Below the pieces are notes generated by a model that saw nothing but the letters and a program-made list of their open reading frames with translations, was not told where the DNA came from and did not search any database. The position numbers were made by a program, and so were the translations under genes. This document shows positions 53,108-64,000 of a stretch of DNA of 64,000 nt, in pieces (position 1 is the first letter of the stretch; each line of letters opens with the position of its first letter). Location of the stretch: positions 8,392,501-8,456,500 of the forward strand of contig NC_091247.1 in the NCBI RefSeq assembly GCF_042477335.2, written 5' to 3'. This stretch comes from Ovis canadensis. Lineage: Eukaryota; Chordata; Mammalia; Artiodactyla; Bovidae.

Positions 53108-54375
53108 TTGGCCAGGGTCAAATACCTGGCCAGTTGCCACACTGATATGTAAAGCCAACAGCAGCCAAAGTCTGGTGCCAACCCCAAGCGGTTACCCATG
53201 TCAGGACTCTGCCCACCTGGGCTGAGGGTGGAGCAAGGGCACAGTCATGGCACAGCATCGCCAGCTGGGTGGCGGATGCCAGTGGGAGGTGTGGGAGGAG
53301 ATAATCGCATTGGGTGGGAGGGGGGAGGTCTGCGTGGGTTTGGGTGGCTTCCACCATCAGATTCTCAGGCTGGGGCCCCTGCTTGTTTCTCACAAGCCCT
53401 CTCTAAGTTACATCCTGTGGGCAGAGGCCTCAGCAGAAGTTCCGGTGGTGTCATCACCTCCACCCTCCCCGATCCCTGGCCTGAACCCTGACATTGCCAG
53501 TCACTTCCCCTCAGGGCGTCGGGCCCTCATCCCTCCCTGCGGGATGATGGCAGGCAGGAACAGTCAGAGCCCTTCAGAAGGCTGCCCAGTGAAAGTGAGA
53601 AGAAATTAGATCCTAGCCAGAAACAACTTCTCACCAACTCTGACTTCTTCACTGGCTGGAGGGAAACGTTTCCTGTTTCCATGGATCGGTTAGGCTGGCA
53701 AGACCAGGCCTGTGGCCAGTACTCCGGAAATATTTGCTGACTGACTGACCAGGCTCTGAGAGAGCCTCTGGTCCTGCTGCCATTTAGCAGTTATGGAAAC
53801 TGAGGCACAGAGTAAGAAAGGGAGCCCCTGGCCAGCTGTTTGACCTGGACCTTTGCTCTCTTCCCCTGACCAGGAGCAGGGTGCAGGGCATTTGGAGGGA
53901 AGAAGAAGGGCTCCTGGGGGGGTGCACTCTTGTTGCTGATCTACCTGGGGAGACAAGGGGTCACCGGATAGGGGGACATAGAATAGAGAATGGCTGGGTG
54001 ATGTCCGCAGCAATTCCATGGACCTTCTGCCCACACCAGGTAGGTACTGACTGCATGCCTGGCCCCATGATGTATGTCAGACCTCTGGAACTTTACAGCA
54101 CCCGTCTTAGAAAGCTGCTGTTAGGGGACTCAAGTTACAGAAGAGGAAACAGTTTCAGAGTGGTAAAAGTGGCCTGCCCAAGGCCACGCAGCCAGGAGCT
54201 ATGGAGCTGGGATTCAAAGCCAGGTCTCTTTGGCCCCCCCATAGAAGACAACTGAGGCAAGCCATGAAAAGATATCTACTGAGTCCTACAGTTGGAGCAG
54301 GCCTGCGGCCAATGTGGAAGCTTGAGGCCAGTGCCTCTGACGATGCATGAGGTCTGTTCAGAACATGCATATAAA
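53108..54375 (+). other. SH2D3C upstream flank
   Basis: No exon recognised. MIR-like blocks at about 53790-53830 and 54050-54230; an ETS-like TTTCCTGTTTCC lies at about 53670. Confidence 0.45.
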
Positions 54376-54386
54376 GACACAAGTGA

Positions 54387-54599
54387 GGGACTTCTCTGGT
54401 GGTCCAGTGGCTAAGACGCAGCTCCTAATGCAGGGGGCCTGGGTTCGATCCCTGATCAGGGAACTAGATCCCATATGCCTCAACTAGAAGATTCTGAATG
54501 CCACAACTTAAAAGATTCCTTCTACAGGAACTAAAGATCCCATGTGCTGCAACCAAGACCCAGGGTAGCCAAGTAAATAAAAATATTTTTTAAAATGAC
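54387..54599 (+). mobile_element. CHR-type tRNA SINE
   Basis: GACTTCTCTGGTGGTCCAGTGG start and A-rich tail, flanked by a perfect GACACAAGTGA at 54376 and 54600. Confidence 0.9.
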
Positions 54600-54610
54600 G
54601 ACACAAGTGA

Positions 54611-56668
54611 ATGTAATACAGATAGTATTCTCAGTGTAGACGTCTGTTTTCATGGCCACAGGATAGTGTGAGAGATGTTGAGTTTGTCCCATTTGATTGA
54701 TGGGAACAATGAAGCTCAGAGAGGTGACATGACTTGCTTAAGTTCAGGCAGGTGGCCATCTGGACTCAGGTGTGCCTCAGTACAGTGACTATGACATTGA
54801 AAGGCTCCAGTCTCTAATTGTCCTTGGCCAGATTGCTGACACCTCTGTCATAGACTGGGGAGGGGAGGACGGAGGGGCTAGAAATCTGAGCAGGGTTCCT
54901 GGGGCACTGTGGCCCAGTCTAGATCACAGGGACTCAGTGGAGAGAAAGACGAGCTGGTGGAGGGGTGCATGCGTTCCGAGTGTGGGTCTAGCCCAAGCAG
55001 AGGCCTGAGGCTGGAAAGCGCTCGTGTGTTCAGGGCTGTGGAGTGGGGTTGGGCTGGCCTCCAGCGCCGGCTGAGGAGGGCCCGGGGACAGCCACCGGCC
55101 AGCAGGTCCCCAGCCGCACTCCCAACAGCCACTCGAGGCGGCACAAAGAGGGCTCTGAGCTCAGTGGAGCCGCCACACTGAGCAGTCACACTGAGCCCCA
55201 TTCATTCTCCCAGGGATGCGGCAACTACCCTGGCGCCTGGGCCAACGGCAGGGCTAGCCTGGCGCAGGCAAGGCCCCTCCACCACAGCAGCACAGCCTCG
55301 CCCTGGCCGTGGCTGGGACTCCCGAGTTTCACCCAGTGTGCCTGCCCCAGGGTATTCCTGACCTGAGCCAGTCTGCCCCTGGCCTGAACCACCTCCATCC
55401 TTCAGCAAGAAGTGCCAGGGTGTACTGGCCCAGGCCATCATTTGCTCTTTTTGTCTTCCCAACAACTCCAGGAAGAGGGCGAGAAGGGGGATTACTGTGA
55501 CCCCATTTCACAGATGAGGAAACTGAGACTCAGAGAGGTAAAGTCTCTCATGGAGGGTCACACAGCAAGTCCGGAATGGGCCTGGCCAGGAAGCCAGTAC
55601 TGGCTGATGCCACCACTTCAGCAGTGAGCCCAAATCCCTTCAACTGTCTCCTAAGAGAGAAGCTGGGGGATCCACCCTCCAGCTCTCACCAGGAAGACCC
55701 CTCTAGCTACCACCAGGCCACCAGCCCCTCTCCCTCTTCTGACAACAACCAGAGATGGGAAGGAGTTAAAACACCTGGGTATCTGTCCAGCCTCTGCTCC
55801 TCCTTAGCCTCAGTTCCCTCATCTGTGAAATGGGACGGTGCCAGGATCACCTCACAGCTCTGTAATGATCTGGGGGGGGGGGGGGGCTTCCAGATCCATG
55901 TCTAGATCATGGTCGACACTCCGGAGAGGGAGCTGGAGTTGTAACCCCTTTTCCTCCCAAGTCCATGGTCCAGAAGCCCCATCCTTTCATTTGAACTTTG
56001 TTCCATCCAGCCCTGTCTGCTGCCTCCATCTCATGGGCTGTATCCCTTTCCCTTCCAGGGCCTCATGTTCCCCCCTGTCCCATCGAGAAAGTTTGGCAGG
56101 ACTTTCTCCCACCAAGGTCTATCATCCAGCTGCCAGAGGGTGGCAGGCGCTCTAAGTGTGCACGCTAGGACCTCAGACTCCATGGCTGGACAGGCAGGTC
56201 CCAATTCCAGGTCACTTGATTTCGGGGCAGGGCCTCAGTTTCCACATCTGTACAATGAGGACAAGAAAAACAGTATTTGCCTCCTTAGGGCAGAAGAACT
56301 GAGCCCTTTGGCTGGCCCGTACTAGGTGATCAGAAAACGTTAGTCATTAGTAGTCATTATTTTTATGGAGGATGTACAAGGGGCCCCACCTGACCTTGAA
56401 CTTCTCCTTTCACACCCCAGTGGGCCAGCCCTGGGGCCAGGATGATAATGTCCGATCATGAGAGAGCCCCCGTGGGTTGACTGTGTACCTTACGCTCGTG
56501 CCTATTCTAGAAATTAGGTGTCCAAGTCAGAGGCAGAAGTAATTCTGCACTCAGAGACAGGATCTGAAGCCCCTGGTCTTTCAGGTGCCCCCCAGCAGTT
56601 GCTGGAATCTTCCGCAGGTGTCAGGGACAACCTGTGTAGGGGAGGTTTCATTTCCTCATCTCTGTCCT

Positions 56669-56718
<50 letters not shown>

Positions 56719-57440
56719 GGATGCATGGTAGAAAAACACCAGGCTGAGGGTTAGGGGCCTGAAAGGGCAGGTTGTTGCTCAGTCTGTGCTATCGACTTGC
56801 TGTGTGACCTGGGGGCCTTCTGCCTGCCTGTGTCTCGGTTTTCCTATCCTGTCCTTGTACAGCGGGGTGGTGGACTAAATTATCGCCATGTCCCTGCCAG
56901 CTTGAAAAGGACTGACCATGCCTTGAGGGCACTGATTCTGTGCCAGGCTTTTCACCGTGAGGTGGACATTGCAAATACCGCTCACTCACAGAGACAAAAC
57001 TAAGGCTCAGGGAGGGACTTGTCCAGGATCACACGGTGACAGAGGGGGGCAGCTAAGACTTGAATTTGGCTGGCCTCAGGGCTCGCGGGCCAAACCATGG
57101 CACTCCCCTCGCCACCACCGCCAGCACATCCTGCAGCACTGAGGCTTAGAATAAACCCCTCTGCCCACAGGCCTGACTCCCTGCACCCTCCCAGCCCGCT
57201 GGCCAGACCCCCCGACAGCGGTTGTCAGGTCCCTGGAGGCCCCCAGCCCAGTAGGCTCTGTTCCCAGAGCCTGCGGTTTCTTTCCCAGACCTTCTAGATC
57301 TCACGCGCTTGTGGTCTGCCCCCTGCCTCCCCCCGCTGCCGAAGCCAAGGAGGAGGCCCACAGGGGCTGGGACTTGAGGGGGGGCGCCCTGCCTCCGCCC
57401 CCTATGGAGAGGATGGGGAGGGTGGGGCTGTGAGAGTTTC
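54611..57440 (+). other. SH2D3C 5' flank
   Basis: No exon recognised. MIR-like cores near 54700-54770, 55500-55600 and 56960-57080; a G15 run at 55872-55886; a (CA)n at 56671. 55,030-55,330 is GC-rich and might be regulatory. Confidence 0.45.
56671..56716 (+). repeat. (AC)23 microsatellite
   Basis: Uninterrupted AC repeat of 46 bp; likely polymorphic. Confidence 0.97.
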
Positions 57441-57445
57441 ACTGG

Positions 57446-57455
57446 TTTAAAAATA
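57446..57455 (+). promoter_or_regulatory. SH2D3C: TATA-like element before SH2D3C exon 1a
   Basis: TTTAAAAATA about 130 bp upstream of the exon 1a ATG in otherwise GC-rich sequence without a CpG island. Core-promoter role inferred. Confidence 0.4.
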
Positions 57456-57583
57456 CACAGAGGAAGCTAGTGAGAGGGCGCGAGAAAGGGGAAGGGGAGG
57501 TGAGAGAGGCATCCCAGCATTGATGTCCAGAGCTTCAAGTGGCCACTTGCCTTTCGGTCAGGGGCTCTGCACGACTTGCCAAG

Positions 57584-57620
57584 ATGACGGAGGGGACCAA
57601 GAAGCCCAGCAAGAAGTTCA
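57584..57620 (+). CDS. SH2D3C: SH2D3C exon 1a
   Basis: ATG at 57584 (A at -3) encodes MTEGTKKPSKKF plus one base, then the donor gtgagt at 57621. A TATA-like TTTAAAAATA at 57446 may set the start site upstream. Confidence 0.92.
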
Positions 57621-60600
57621 GTGAGTGTGGGGTGCCGTTTGTCCGTCTCAGCCTCTCTGCATCCGCTTCTCCCCATTCTATCTTGTTCCTGTTTCTCTTT
57701 CTGCCCATCTCTGGCTCTCTCTGGAGGACTCTGATTCTGAGTTTCCATGGTGCTGTCTCTCCATCCCTCTGGCCTAATCTCTCTCTCCAGCTGATTTGGC
57801 TCTCCATCTCTGTTTCTCTCTTGTCTGTCTCTGTCTGTCGCTATTCCTCCGTCTCTCCCCACCCAACTGTCAGTCTCTCCATTCGTCTGTGTGTCCTCTG
57901 GCTCCCTTTGACCTCCAGGCTGGGCCAGGGAAGACCTCCACGCATTCCATTGCCTGCCTCTGTACTGGTTCACATAGGGGTCTCAGGTTGGGAGTTGCTG
58001 GGGCTGGGGTGGGGGGAGGGGTGTGTGCCATGGGTAATGCCCCATGACCCCACCAGCAGTGATGCTGGGACCTAGAGCAACTAAATGAGGGGCCACACTC
58101 ACCCTTCACTTTCTTCCCCAGGTTGCTGATTCCTTCCTGGTCCCAGCAAACTTTGGCTCCCTCTGATTCTTTTTTTTTTTTTTTTTAAGATTTAGATATG
58201 GATTTAGCTGTGTTGGGTCTTAATTATCGCACTCGGGATCTTCAATCTTCATTGTGGCATGCAAGATCTTTTTAGTTACAGAATGTGGGATTTAGTTCGT
58301 TGACCAGGGATCGAATCCCAGGCCCCCTGTATTGAGAGCACAGAGTCTTAGCCACCGGACCACAGGGAGGGCCCCCTATGATGCTTTGGATCTGACAGCA
58401 CATGAGGGGAGTGTACAGGGCAAAGATTATGACTGTATTCCACAGACGAAAGACCCAGAGACTTGCCTGAAGTCATATAGGGCTACGGAGCAGGGCTCAG
58501 TCTCACGTCCCTGGACCCTGGACTTCAGTTTCCCTCCCTGCCCACTACTGCTTCCTCCAGACCCCCGGTGCCCGGGAGACAAAACAAGAGGTCTGGAGAA
58601 AGGAGGCGATTTGCTCGTTGGCGTAGCTTTCTAAGAGCAGAGCCTCAGCATCTGCTGACAGCGCTTGTCAGGAGGCAGAGGCTATAACTGAGGGTGGGGT
58701 GGGGGTGGGCAGGCCCGGGAGGAAAGCCCCAGAGCCCTGACCCCAGCACTCCAGAGCCCCGGGCCCTCGGCCAGGCTCTGCTTGGCTTTCTGACCCTGGG
58801 CAAATTCCTGCCCCTCTCTGGGCCTCAGTTTCCTCTCCGTCAAATGGGGCCATCCCACCTATGTTCCACTATGGTCGTGAGGATCTGACGAGGTGGAGGA
58901 TGCCAAGGAAGTGGGAAATGCCAGGGTGTTTTCGTTTTTGCTTATGGAGGGGCCGTGGTGAAGTCCGGCAGACAGTGGTGGCTAGGAGGAGGGGCAGTCC
59001 CACAGCTGAGAGCAGGCAGGAGGGCGGGCGCTCAGGCGCACCCCTGCGGAAACGCGGAGATGGTATCACCCGAGCACTGCCGCCTGAGTCCCCACTAGGG
59101 CTCAGCTGACAGGAAGGAGAGAACCGCAGGGAGTGGGACCCTCAGGGACCCGACAGCCCCCTTTTCATTTCATCCGCACCTCAGGGGCACCTCAGAGCCT
59201 CGTTCAAACACCCACTCCACACACCCCCCCTCCCGACCCTGACACGCACATCACACACACACGCACACACACACGCACACACGCACACACACATGTGCTC
59301 TCATGTCACCGATCTGAACCTCAGTTTCTTCATCTGGAAAATGGGGGATTAAACTTGTGTCATGGAGTTGTGCTGAGAATTCAGGGAAGTAATTAATGAA
59401 GGTGGCATGTTTGACAAATGCAAAGGCCTTTATGTGATCGTCATCACCATCTTTCTTCATTACTTCTGACGGCTATGAAGCATGTTATTTACATGCTGAG
59501 TTCATGCCTTTCTTCAGTTCTTCCACTGCCAGAGGACAGTGGTCCCCAACCTTTTTGGCACCAGGGACCAATTTCGTGGAAGACAGTGTTTCCACCATCT
59601 GGGGATGGTGGGGGGGATGGTTTGGGGATGATTCAGGTGCATTAGACTTAATTGTGCACTTTATTTCTAGTCTAATACCATTGCTGATCTGCCAGGATGT
59701 ACTGGTCCACAGCCCAGAGGTTGCCCCTGCCCCTGCCATGGGGGATGAATACTATAATCTCTATCTTACTGATGTGGATGAATGGGACTCAGAGAGGTCA
59801 AGTGACTTGTCTAAGGTCACAAAGCTAGGATGTGGAATTCAAAGGCTATGGGATCCCAGTGGTGCCATATTATACCGTAACTCCTAGAGGGGGTGTCAGT
59901 GAAGCTCCCAACCCTCCTTGAACCCTCAGTAAGTGGAACTGCACAAATGTTTCATTGTTTTTATTATTACTGCTGGCAATGTCATTAACTCCTTTCCCTC
60001 CCCTCCCCCCTTCTAGAGTTCTTCAAGTTCAAGGGGTTTGGGAGTCTCTCCAACCTTCCTCGGTCCTTTACTCTGAAACGATCTTTGGCCCCCAACAGTA
60101 TCCGGCCCCAGGTGGAGGCTGACACCTTTGATGCCACACAGGATGACATGGTGACAGTCCCCAAGAGCCCCGCAGCCTATGCCCGCTCCAGCGACATGTA
60201 CAGCCACATGGGCACCATGCCTCGCCCCAGCATCAAGAAGGCTCAGGGCAAACGGGCCACCCAGAAGGCCCAGGAAGTTGGCCCTGAGCCCCAAGTGGTA
60301 CCCCGAAGCCTGCCTGACCCTCCAGCAGCTGAGAAGGTGGTGCTAGAAACCACTGCCTCCAGGGAGGACACCCCAACAGTGGGACCCAGCCCTTCAGCAG
60401 TGGAAGTGGACCCCACGAGAAAACCTGAGGATGCCAGGCCAGATGCAGAAGAGGAGCGAGACCCCAAGAATGTGCCCTCAGAAAGGTAGGTGCCCACCAG
60501 GGGAGGGTGAGGGCAGAACCTGCGGGGATGGCATCTCCAGCCTCCTGCCAACAGAGCCTGGAGAGGACCGCCCAACACACACATCTGTAGAAAGAAAACA

Positions 60601-62595
60601 AAACACACACGCACGCATGCGCACACACACACCTACACATTAAGTGCTTACTATAAACCAGGCTTCCCTAGTGGCTCAGATGGTAAAGAATCTGCCTGCA
60701 ATGCAGGAGACTCAGGTTCGATCTCTGGGTCGGGAAGATCCTCTGGAGAAGGGAATGGCAACCCACTCCAGTATTCTTGACTGGAGAATCTCATGGACAG
60801 AGGAGCCTGGTGGGCTATAGTCCATGGAGTCACAAAGAGTCAGACACAACTCGCAACTAACACTTTCACTTCACTTTTCACTACTATAGACCAGGCACTG
60901 TACTTAGCCCTTCATGTGTAATTAATTCTCAGAAAAAAAAAAAATCCAGGGAGAGGATACTGTTATTTCCATACCACAGATGAGGAAACAGACTCAGAGA
61001 AGAAATGCCATCTGCCCCAGTCAGATTACACATTAGCAAGTGACGAAGTTAGGACTTGACCTAAGACCCACCTGACTCCAACGCCCGAGGCAGCCTTCAG
61101 CATGAGCCCTCAGCACTGGGCCCAGCCCAACCACTGGATCCCTGCCCTGGGCCCTCACCTCTGAATCTCTGCCTTTAATTCTGCTGGACAACATTGCTCC
61201 CCTTGGTCTGGTAAAGCATTTGTTACCTAACTTGGATCCAGGGTGTGCTGAATTGATGCAAAAATACAAATAGTGATATATGACCGTAGCTCTCAATTAG
61301 TAAGTACCTGTTTTACTAGGTGTCAAAACAAATGTTACTCACTGAAAATTCTGTAAAAGATTATATCAGTACTATAACCTGTCCCCCCCCCCCATTTTAC
61401 AGCTGGGGAAACTGAGACTCAGCCAAGGTTGCAGGGGTGGGATTTGAGCAGGAATCTGCCCGTCTCCAATGGCTGCACACTCATCCATCACATGGTACCC
61501 ACCACGTTCTAAGCCCTACAGCCCTTGGGAGACCCCTCAGCCCCAACCAAAGCCTTTTCAACTCTCAGAGAGTTTGTCTAAACCACACTGGTTATAATAG
61601 ATATACTTACTGAAATAAAGAGGGAAAAAGAAAATCTGAGCAAAAGTAAACTCTAGGGTTTGTTTTGGAACCTCTCTTGAGTGATTTTGCCCTGAGACAC
61701 CAAGCATAGGTTCTGTGTGCTGGGATCATTGGTCCTTCAGTGGGGAGGAGGAGGACCTTGTAGAGGTGCAGAGCGAATCCAGACCAGACTGCCTCTTACT
61801 GGCCTTGGACAAGTCTGTTCCCTTCTCGGAGCCTAGCTTTTCTCATCTGACAAATGGGCACAACGATACCACCAACCTTGTAGGGCTGTGGTGAGAATTC
61901 AAGAATAAAGTACTTGTAAAAATCTTAGCACAGTGCCTGGCACACAACAAACAACGCAATAAATGGGAAGTGCCTACATTTATGATTTAAAGAACGAATG
62001 CTTTTCCACCATCTTTACCTATTCCAGGCTGCCTTCTCTTGCCATCCTCTTAAATTCGGCCTCATTCGGGCGTGCAACAAGGATTGTATGTAGGGGTCTG
62101 GCGAGGGTTGGGGAGCGTTGTGCAGTAACCCAAAGCCTGAGATGTTTGCGGAAGCGGGGCGGGCTGGGCGAAGGGGCGTGTCTGGGAGGCGTGGCCTTTC
62201 CATGCTGCTTGCGGACTGTTGGGGAAGCTGGCGTTGGAGAGGGGCGGGGCGAGGCGGAGGCGCGTGCTGGGGGCGTGGCCTTCCAACCCTCCCGGACCCT
62301 GACGGACGTGGAGGGGGCGGAGCAAGACAGGAGGCGAAGGGCGTGTCCGGGGGCGGGGCACGTCCTTCCCAGAGGGCGGAGTAGACGGTGGAGAACGCCC
62401 AGAGGGCGGAGGGGCGTGTCGGAGGCGTGGCCTACAGGCCAGGCTCCGCCCCTGGAGTCCTGCTGTGAGCTCCCCAGCTCCGTAGCCTGAGAAAGGCGGG
62501 AGCCTTGGAAACAGGAGGTCCCCGGGTTGCAGGCGGCGACGGCAGGGAACCATGACTGCAGTGGGCCGGAGGTGCCCCGCACTGGGATCCAGAGG
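57584..62595 (+). CDS. SH2D3C: SH2D3C (NSP3/CHAT/SHEP1), 5' part only
   Basis: SH2D3C is an adaptor with an N-terminal SH2 domain and a C-terminal Ras-GEF-like domain that binds Cas proteins (p130Cas, NEDD9); it acts in lymphocyte and endothelial adhesion and migration. Only alternative 5' exons are here: 1a 57584-57620, exon 2 60017-60485 and 1b 62552-62595; all end in phases that join one downstream exon (phase 2), which would start beyond the window. The long form begins MTEGTKKPSKKFKFFKFKGF, a Lys/Phe-rich membrane-binding start, followed by about 150 disordered residues. The short form begins MTAVGRRCPALGSRG. Both match human isoform N termini. SH2 and Cas-binding domains are outside the window. 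Confidence 0.93.
58165..58375 (-). mobile_element. CHR-type tRNA SINE
   Basis: SH2D3C intron 1; T-rich tail, GGGATCGAATCCCAGGCCCCC, ACCACAGGGAGGGCCCC end. A MIR-like block follows at 58425-58520. Confidence 0.84.
59243..59294 (+). repeat. Compound (CA)n microsatellite
   Basis: CA repeat interrupted by CG units (CACACGCACAC...). A similar short one is at 60591-60632. Confidence 0.92.
59525..59740 (+). repeat. Old interspersed repeat, family not assigned
   Basis: GTGGTCCCCAACCTTTTTGG..CACCAGGGACCAATTTCGTGG is a block that recurs in mammalian genomes; I cannot name the family with confidence. A MIR-like block follows at 59760-59840. Confidence 0.55.
60017..60485 (+). CDS. SH2D3C: SH2D3C exon 2 (long isoform)
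   Basis: The acceptor ttctag ends at 60016 and the donor gtaggt starts at 60486. It encodes KFFKFKGFGSLSNLPRSFTL...DDMVTVPKSPAAYARSSDMYSHMGTMPRPSIKK and a Pro/Glu-rich stretch ending KNVPSE plus two bases. The second half is less conserved and looks disordered. Confidence 0.94.
60661..60882 (+). mobile_element. Bov-tA SINE in SH2D3C intron 2
   Basis: Complete Bov-tA flanked by ACTATAAACCA (60650) and ACTATAGACCA (60883). Confidence 0.93.
60890..62089 (+). other. SH2D3C intron, MIR-rich
   Basis: MIR-like cores (GATGAGGAAACAGACTCAG, AGCTGGGGAAACTGAGACTCAG) at about 60960-61060, 61390-61450 and 61745-61960. No exon recognised. Confidence 0.5.
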
Positions 62596-62680
62596 GTAAG
62601 TGACTGAGCTGGGACCAAGGAGGGCCGCTGCCGGGGACCGGGAGTTGTCTGTGGGGGAAATCTGTGCCCTTGGGACAGCT
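62090..62680 (+). promoter_or_regulatory. SH2D3C: SH2D3C internal CpG-island promoter
   Basis: GC- and CpG-rich, TATA-less sequence directly upstream of exon 1b. It carries six GGCGTG motifs (KLF/SP type) at 62174, 62188, 62272, 62339, 62412 and 62424 plus several GGGCGG boxes. Confidence 0.75.
62552..62595 (+). CDS. SH2D3C: SH2D3C alternative exon 1b (short isoform)
   Basis: ATG at 62552 encodes MTAVGRRCPALGSR plus gg, then the donor gtaagt at 62596. The residues equal the human short isoform start, and the phase equals that of exon 2, so both can splice to the same downstream exon. Confidence 0.9.
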
Positions 62681-64000
62681 GACAAACCTGGGTGCGAGTT
62701 TAGCATCTGGCACTTTTAAACTTTCTTTTGGTGCAACTACGACCCCGCTTCAGGCTGAGCATCTGCTGGTCACAACAGTCCCAGGAGAGAAGCACTATCA
62801 CTGCCTCTAGTTTACAGATAAGGAAAGAGGTTTACTTGCCCCGTTTGACACAGCTAGTGAAAGTCAGAACTAGGGTTTAACTCCACCTTCCTGGATCAGA
62901 CCCCTCAGCAGGTCTTGAGACCCCTTTAGAATGCCAGGTCTAGGAGCCAGCCATCCTCCGCTGTGGGCAGAGATAGTCCTGGCAGTGCCTTGGGGTATCA
63001 GGCCTGGCTTAGAGCTGACAGAGGAAATAGGTAGACTCTTCCTTCCTGCCCCTGATCACCTGGGATGTCCCGGGGTCCTGAGGAGGGTGGATTAGCAGAT
63101 CGGATTGAGCCCCTTCCTGGTGCCCTGGGACCCAGTGTCCCACCTGCCTTAGGCCAAGTAGAAGGCGAGGAACTGTTGAACATTTCTTCTAAGAGCCTGT
63201 GAAGTTCAGCTCTATGCCAGAGACAGGAGAGCTGCTTTGCAGGTGTGATCTCAGGCTTGTCCTGCCCTGCTCTGGGCATCCATCTCTCCAGCAGCCAAGA
63301 TGGGTCTGGGATGGTCTCTGAGGATCCATCCAGCTTGGGGCCGAGGGCATTTGAGAACTGCCACTGAGTAAGACCAGGGGCCTCGTTCCTGAGTGTCCCA
63401 ACGGGGTCATCCCAGTGGCTGTTCAGCCTAAGCTTGGGGAGATGTGTCCCTCCCCTGCCCCCTAGGAAGCAGGGTGCACCTGGAGCAGAAGGAAGGAAGG
63501 GGAAGAGGTGAGGCTGCAGGAGTTTCCTGGTGCCCTGTACTCTGCTGAGATCATGGGGGATGAGAGGAAGGAGGGAGGAGGGGCCGACGACACAGGCAAT
63601 GAAGGGCCTTTGGCTCCCAAAAAGGAGAGCGCCGCCCAGCCTCCCCCCAGTCCCCAGCCCCTCAGTTGCCTGCAGAGAAACAGTGGCTCTAGAGAGTCCT
63701 GACACTCAACCCTTCAGTTCATACTGTAGAGGAGGAAGTGGCTGCTTAGAGAGGGAAGGGAGGTCCCCCAAAGCCCCATACCATAGCCACACCCACACAC
63801 AGGAATGGTCAGGCCAGGGTCCCACCCGAGGACAACTGGCCGGCCCTGCCTGGAATACTCAGTCCCCTCACCACATGGGCCCTGTGAGGTGGGAGCCTCT
63901 ATTTGTGGCATTCTACCAGGAGGAGACTGAGATTCAGAGAGAAAATGGGACTTTCCTGGGGTCACGGAGAGATTAATTGTCAGAACCAAGGTTTGATTTT
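62596..64000 (+). other. SH2D3C intron after exon 1b
   Basis: MIR-like cores at about 62800-62890 and 63905-63990. No exon recognised up to the window end. Confidence 0.5.

Noticed and set aside
63508-63702. Possible extra SH2D3C first exon (frame containing MGDERKEGGGADD)
   Set aside because: The frame ends in a stop at 63700-63702, I saw no GT donor in a suitable phase, and I recall no matching isoform.

Overview
This is mammalian nuclear DNA from a ruminant, most likely a bovid. All coding sequence is split into exons with GT..AG introns. The interspersed repeats are the ruminant set: BovB (RTE-type) LINEs, Bov-tA SINEs, CHR-type tRNA SINEs and a mariner-like palindrome. I cannot name the species from this sequence.

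The window holds four genes in the order known from human 9q34.11. ENG (endoglin, + strand) enters from the left with exons 4-15, coding 254-9274 and poly(A) signal at 9914. FPGS (folylpolyglutamate synthase, - strand) is complete: 15 coding exons, 585 codons, 23398 down to 11094; it converges tail-to-tail on ENG. A repeat-rich intergenic region of about 22 kb follows (about 23.6-45.8 kb). CDK9 (- strand) is complete: 7 exons, 372 codons, 50168 down to 46400, starting in a large CpG island that also encodes the in-frame N-terminal extension of the 55-kDa isoform and holds matches to miR-3960 and miR-2861. SH2D3C (+ strand) occupies the right end with two alternative 5' ends: exon 1a (57584) plus exon 2 (60017-60485), and exon 1b (62552-62595) in a second CpG island. 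Its SH2 and Cas-binding exons lie beyond the window.

The genes are functionally unrelated: a TGF-beta/BMP co-receptor, a folate-retention enzyme, the P-TEFb kinase and a Cas-family adaptor. What they share here is conserved neighbourhood, CpG-rich promoters and alternative isoforms visible in the sequence: S-endoglin intron retention, the dual FPGS start, CDK9-42/55 and two SH2D3C first exons.

I found no new enzymatic or defence system. The most notable observations are the miRNA matches overlapping the CDK9-55 reading frame; a SINE/BovB composite flanked by one target-site duplication, as if two RNAs were used at one break; BovB insertions with 5' inversions; a target sequence present three times around adjacent insertions in FPGS intron 4; a miR-2284/2285-like mariner hairpin; and ruminant-specific changes in ENG (no RGD, no membrane-proximal Cys).
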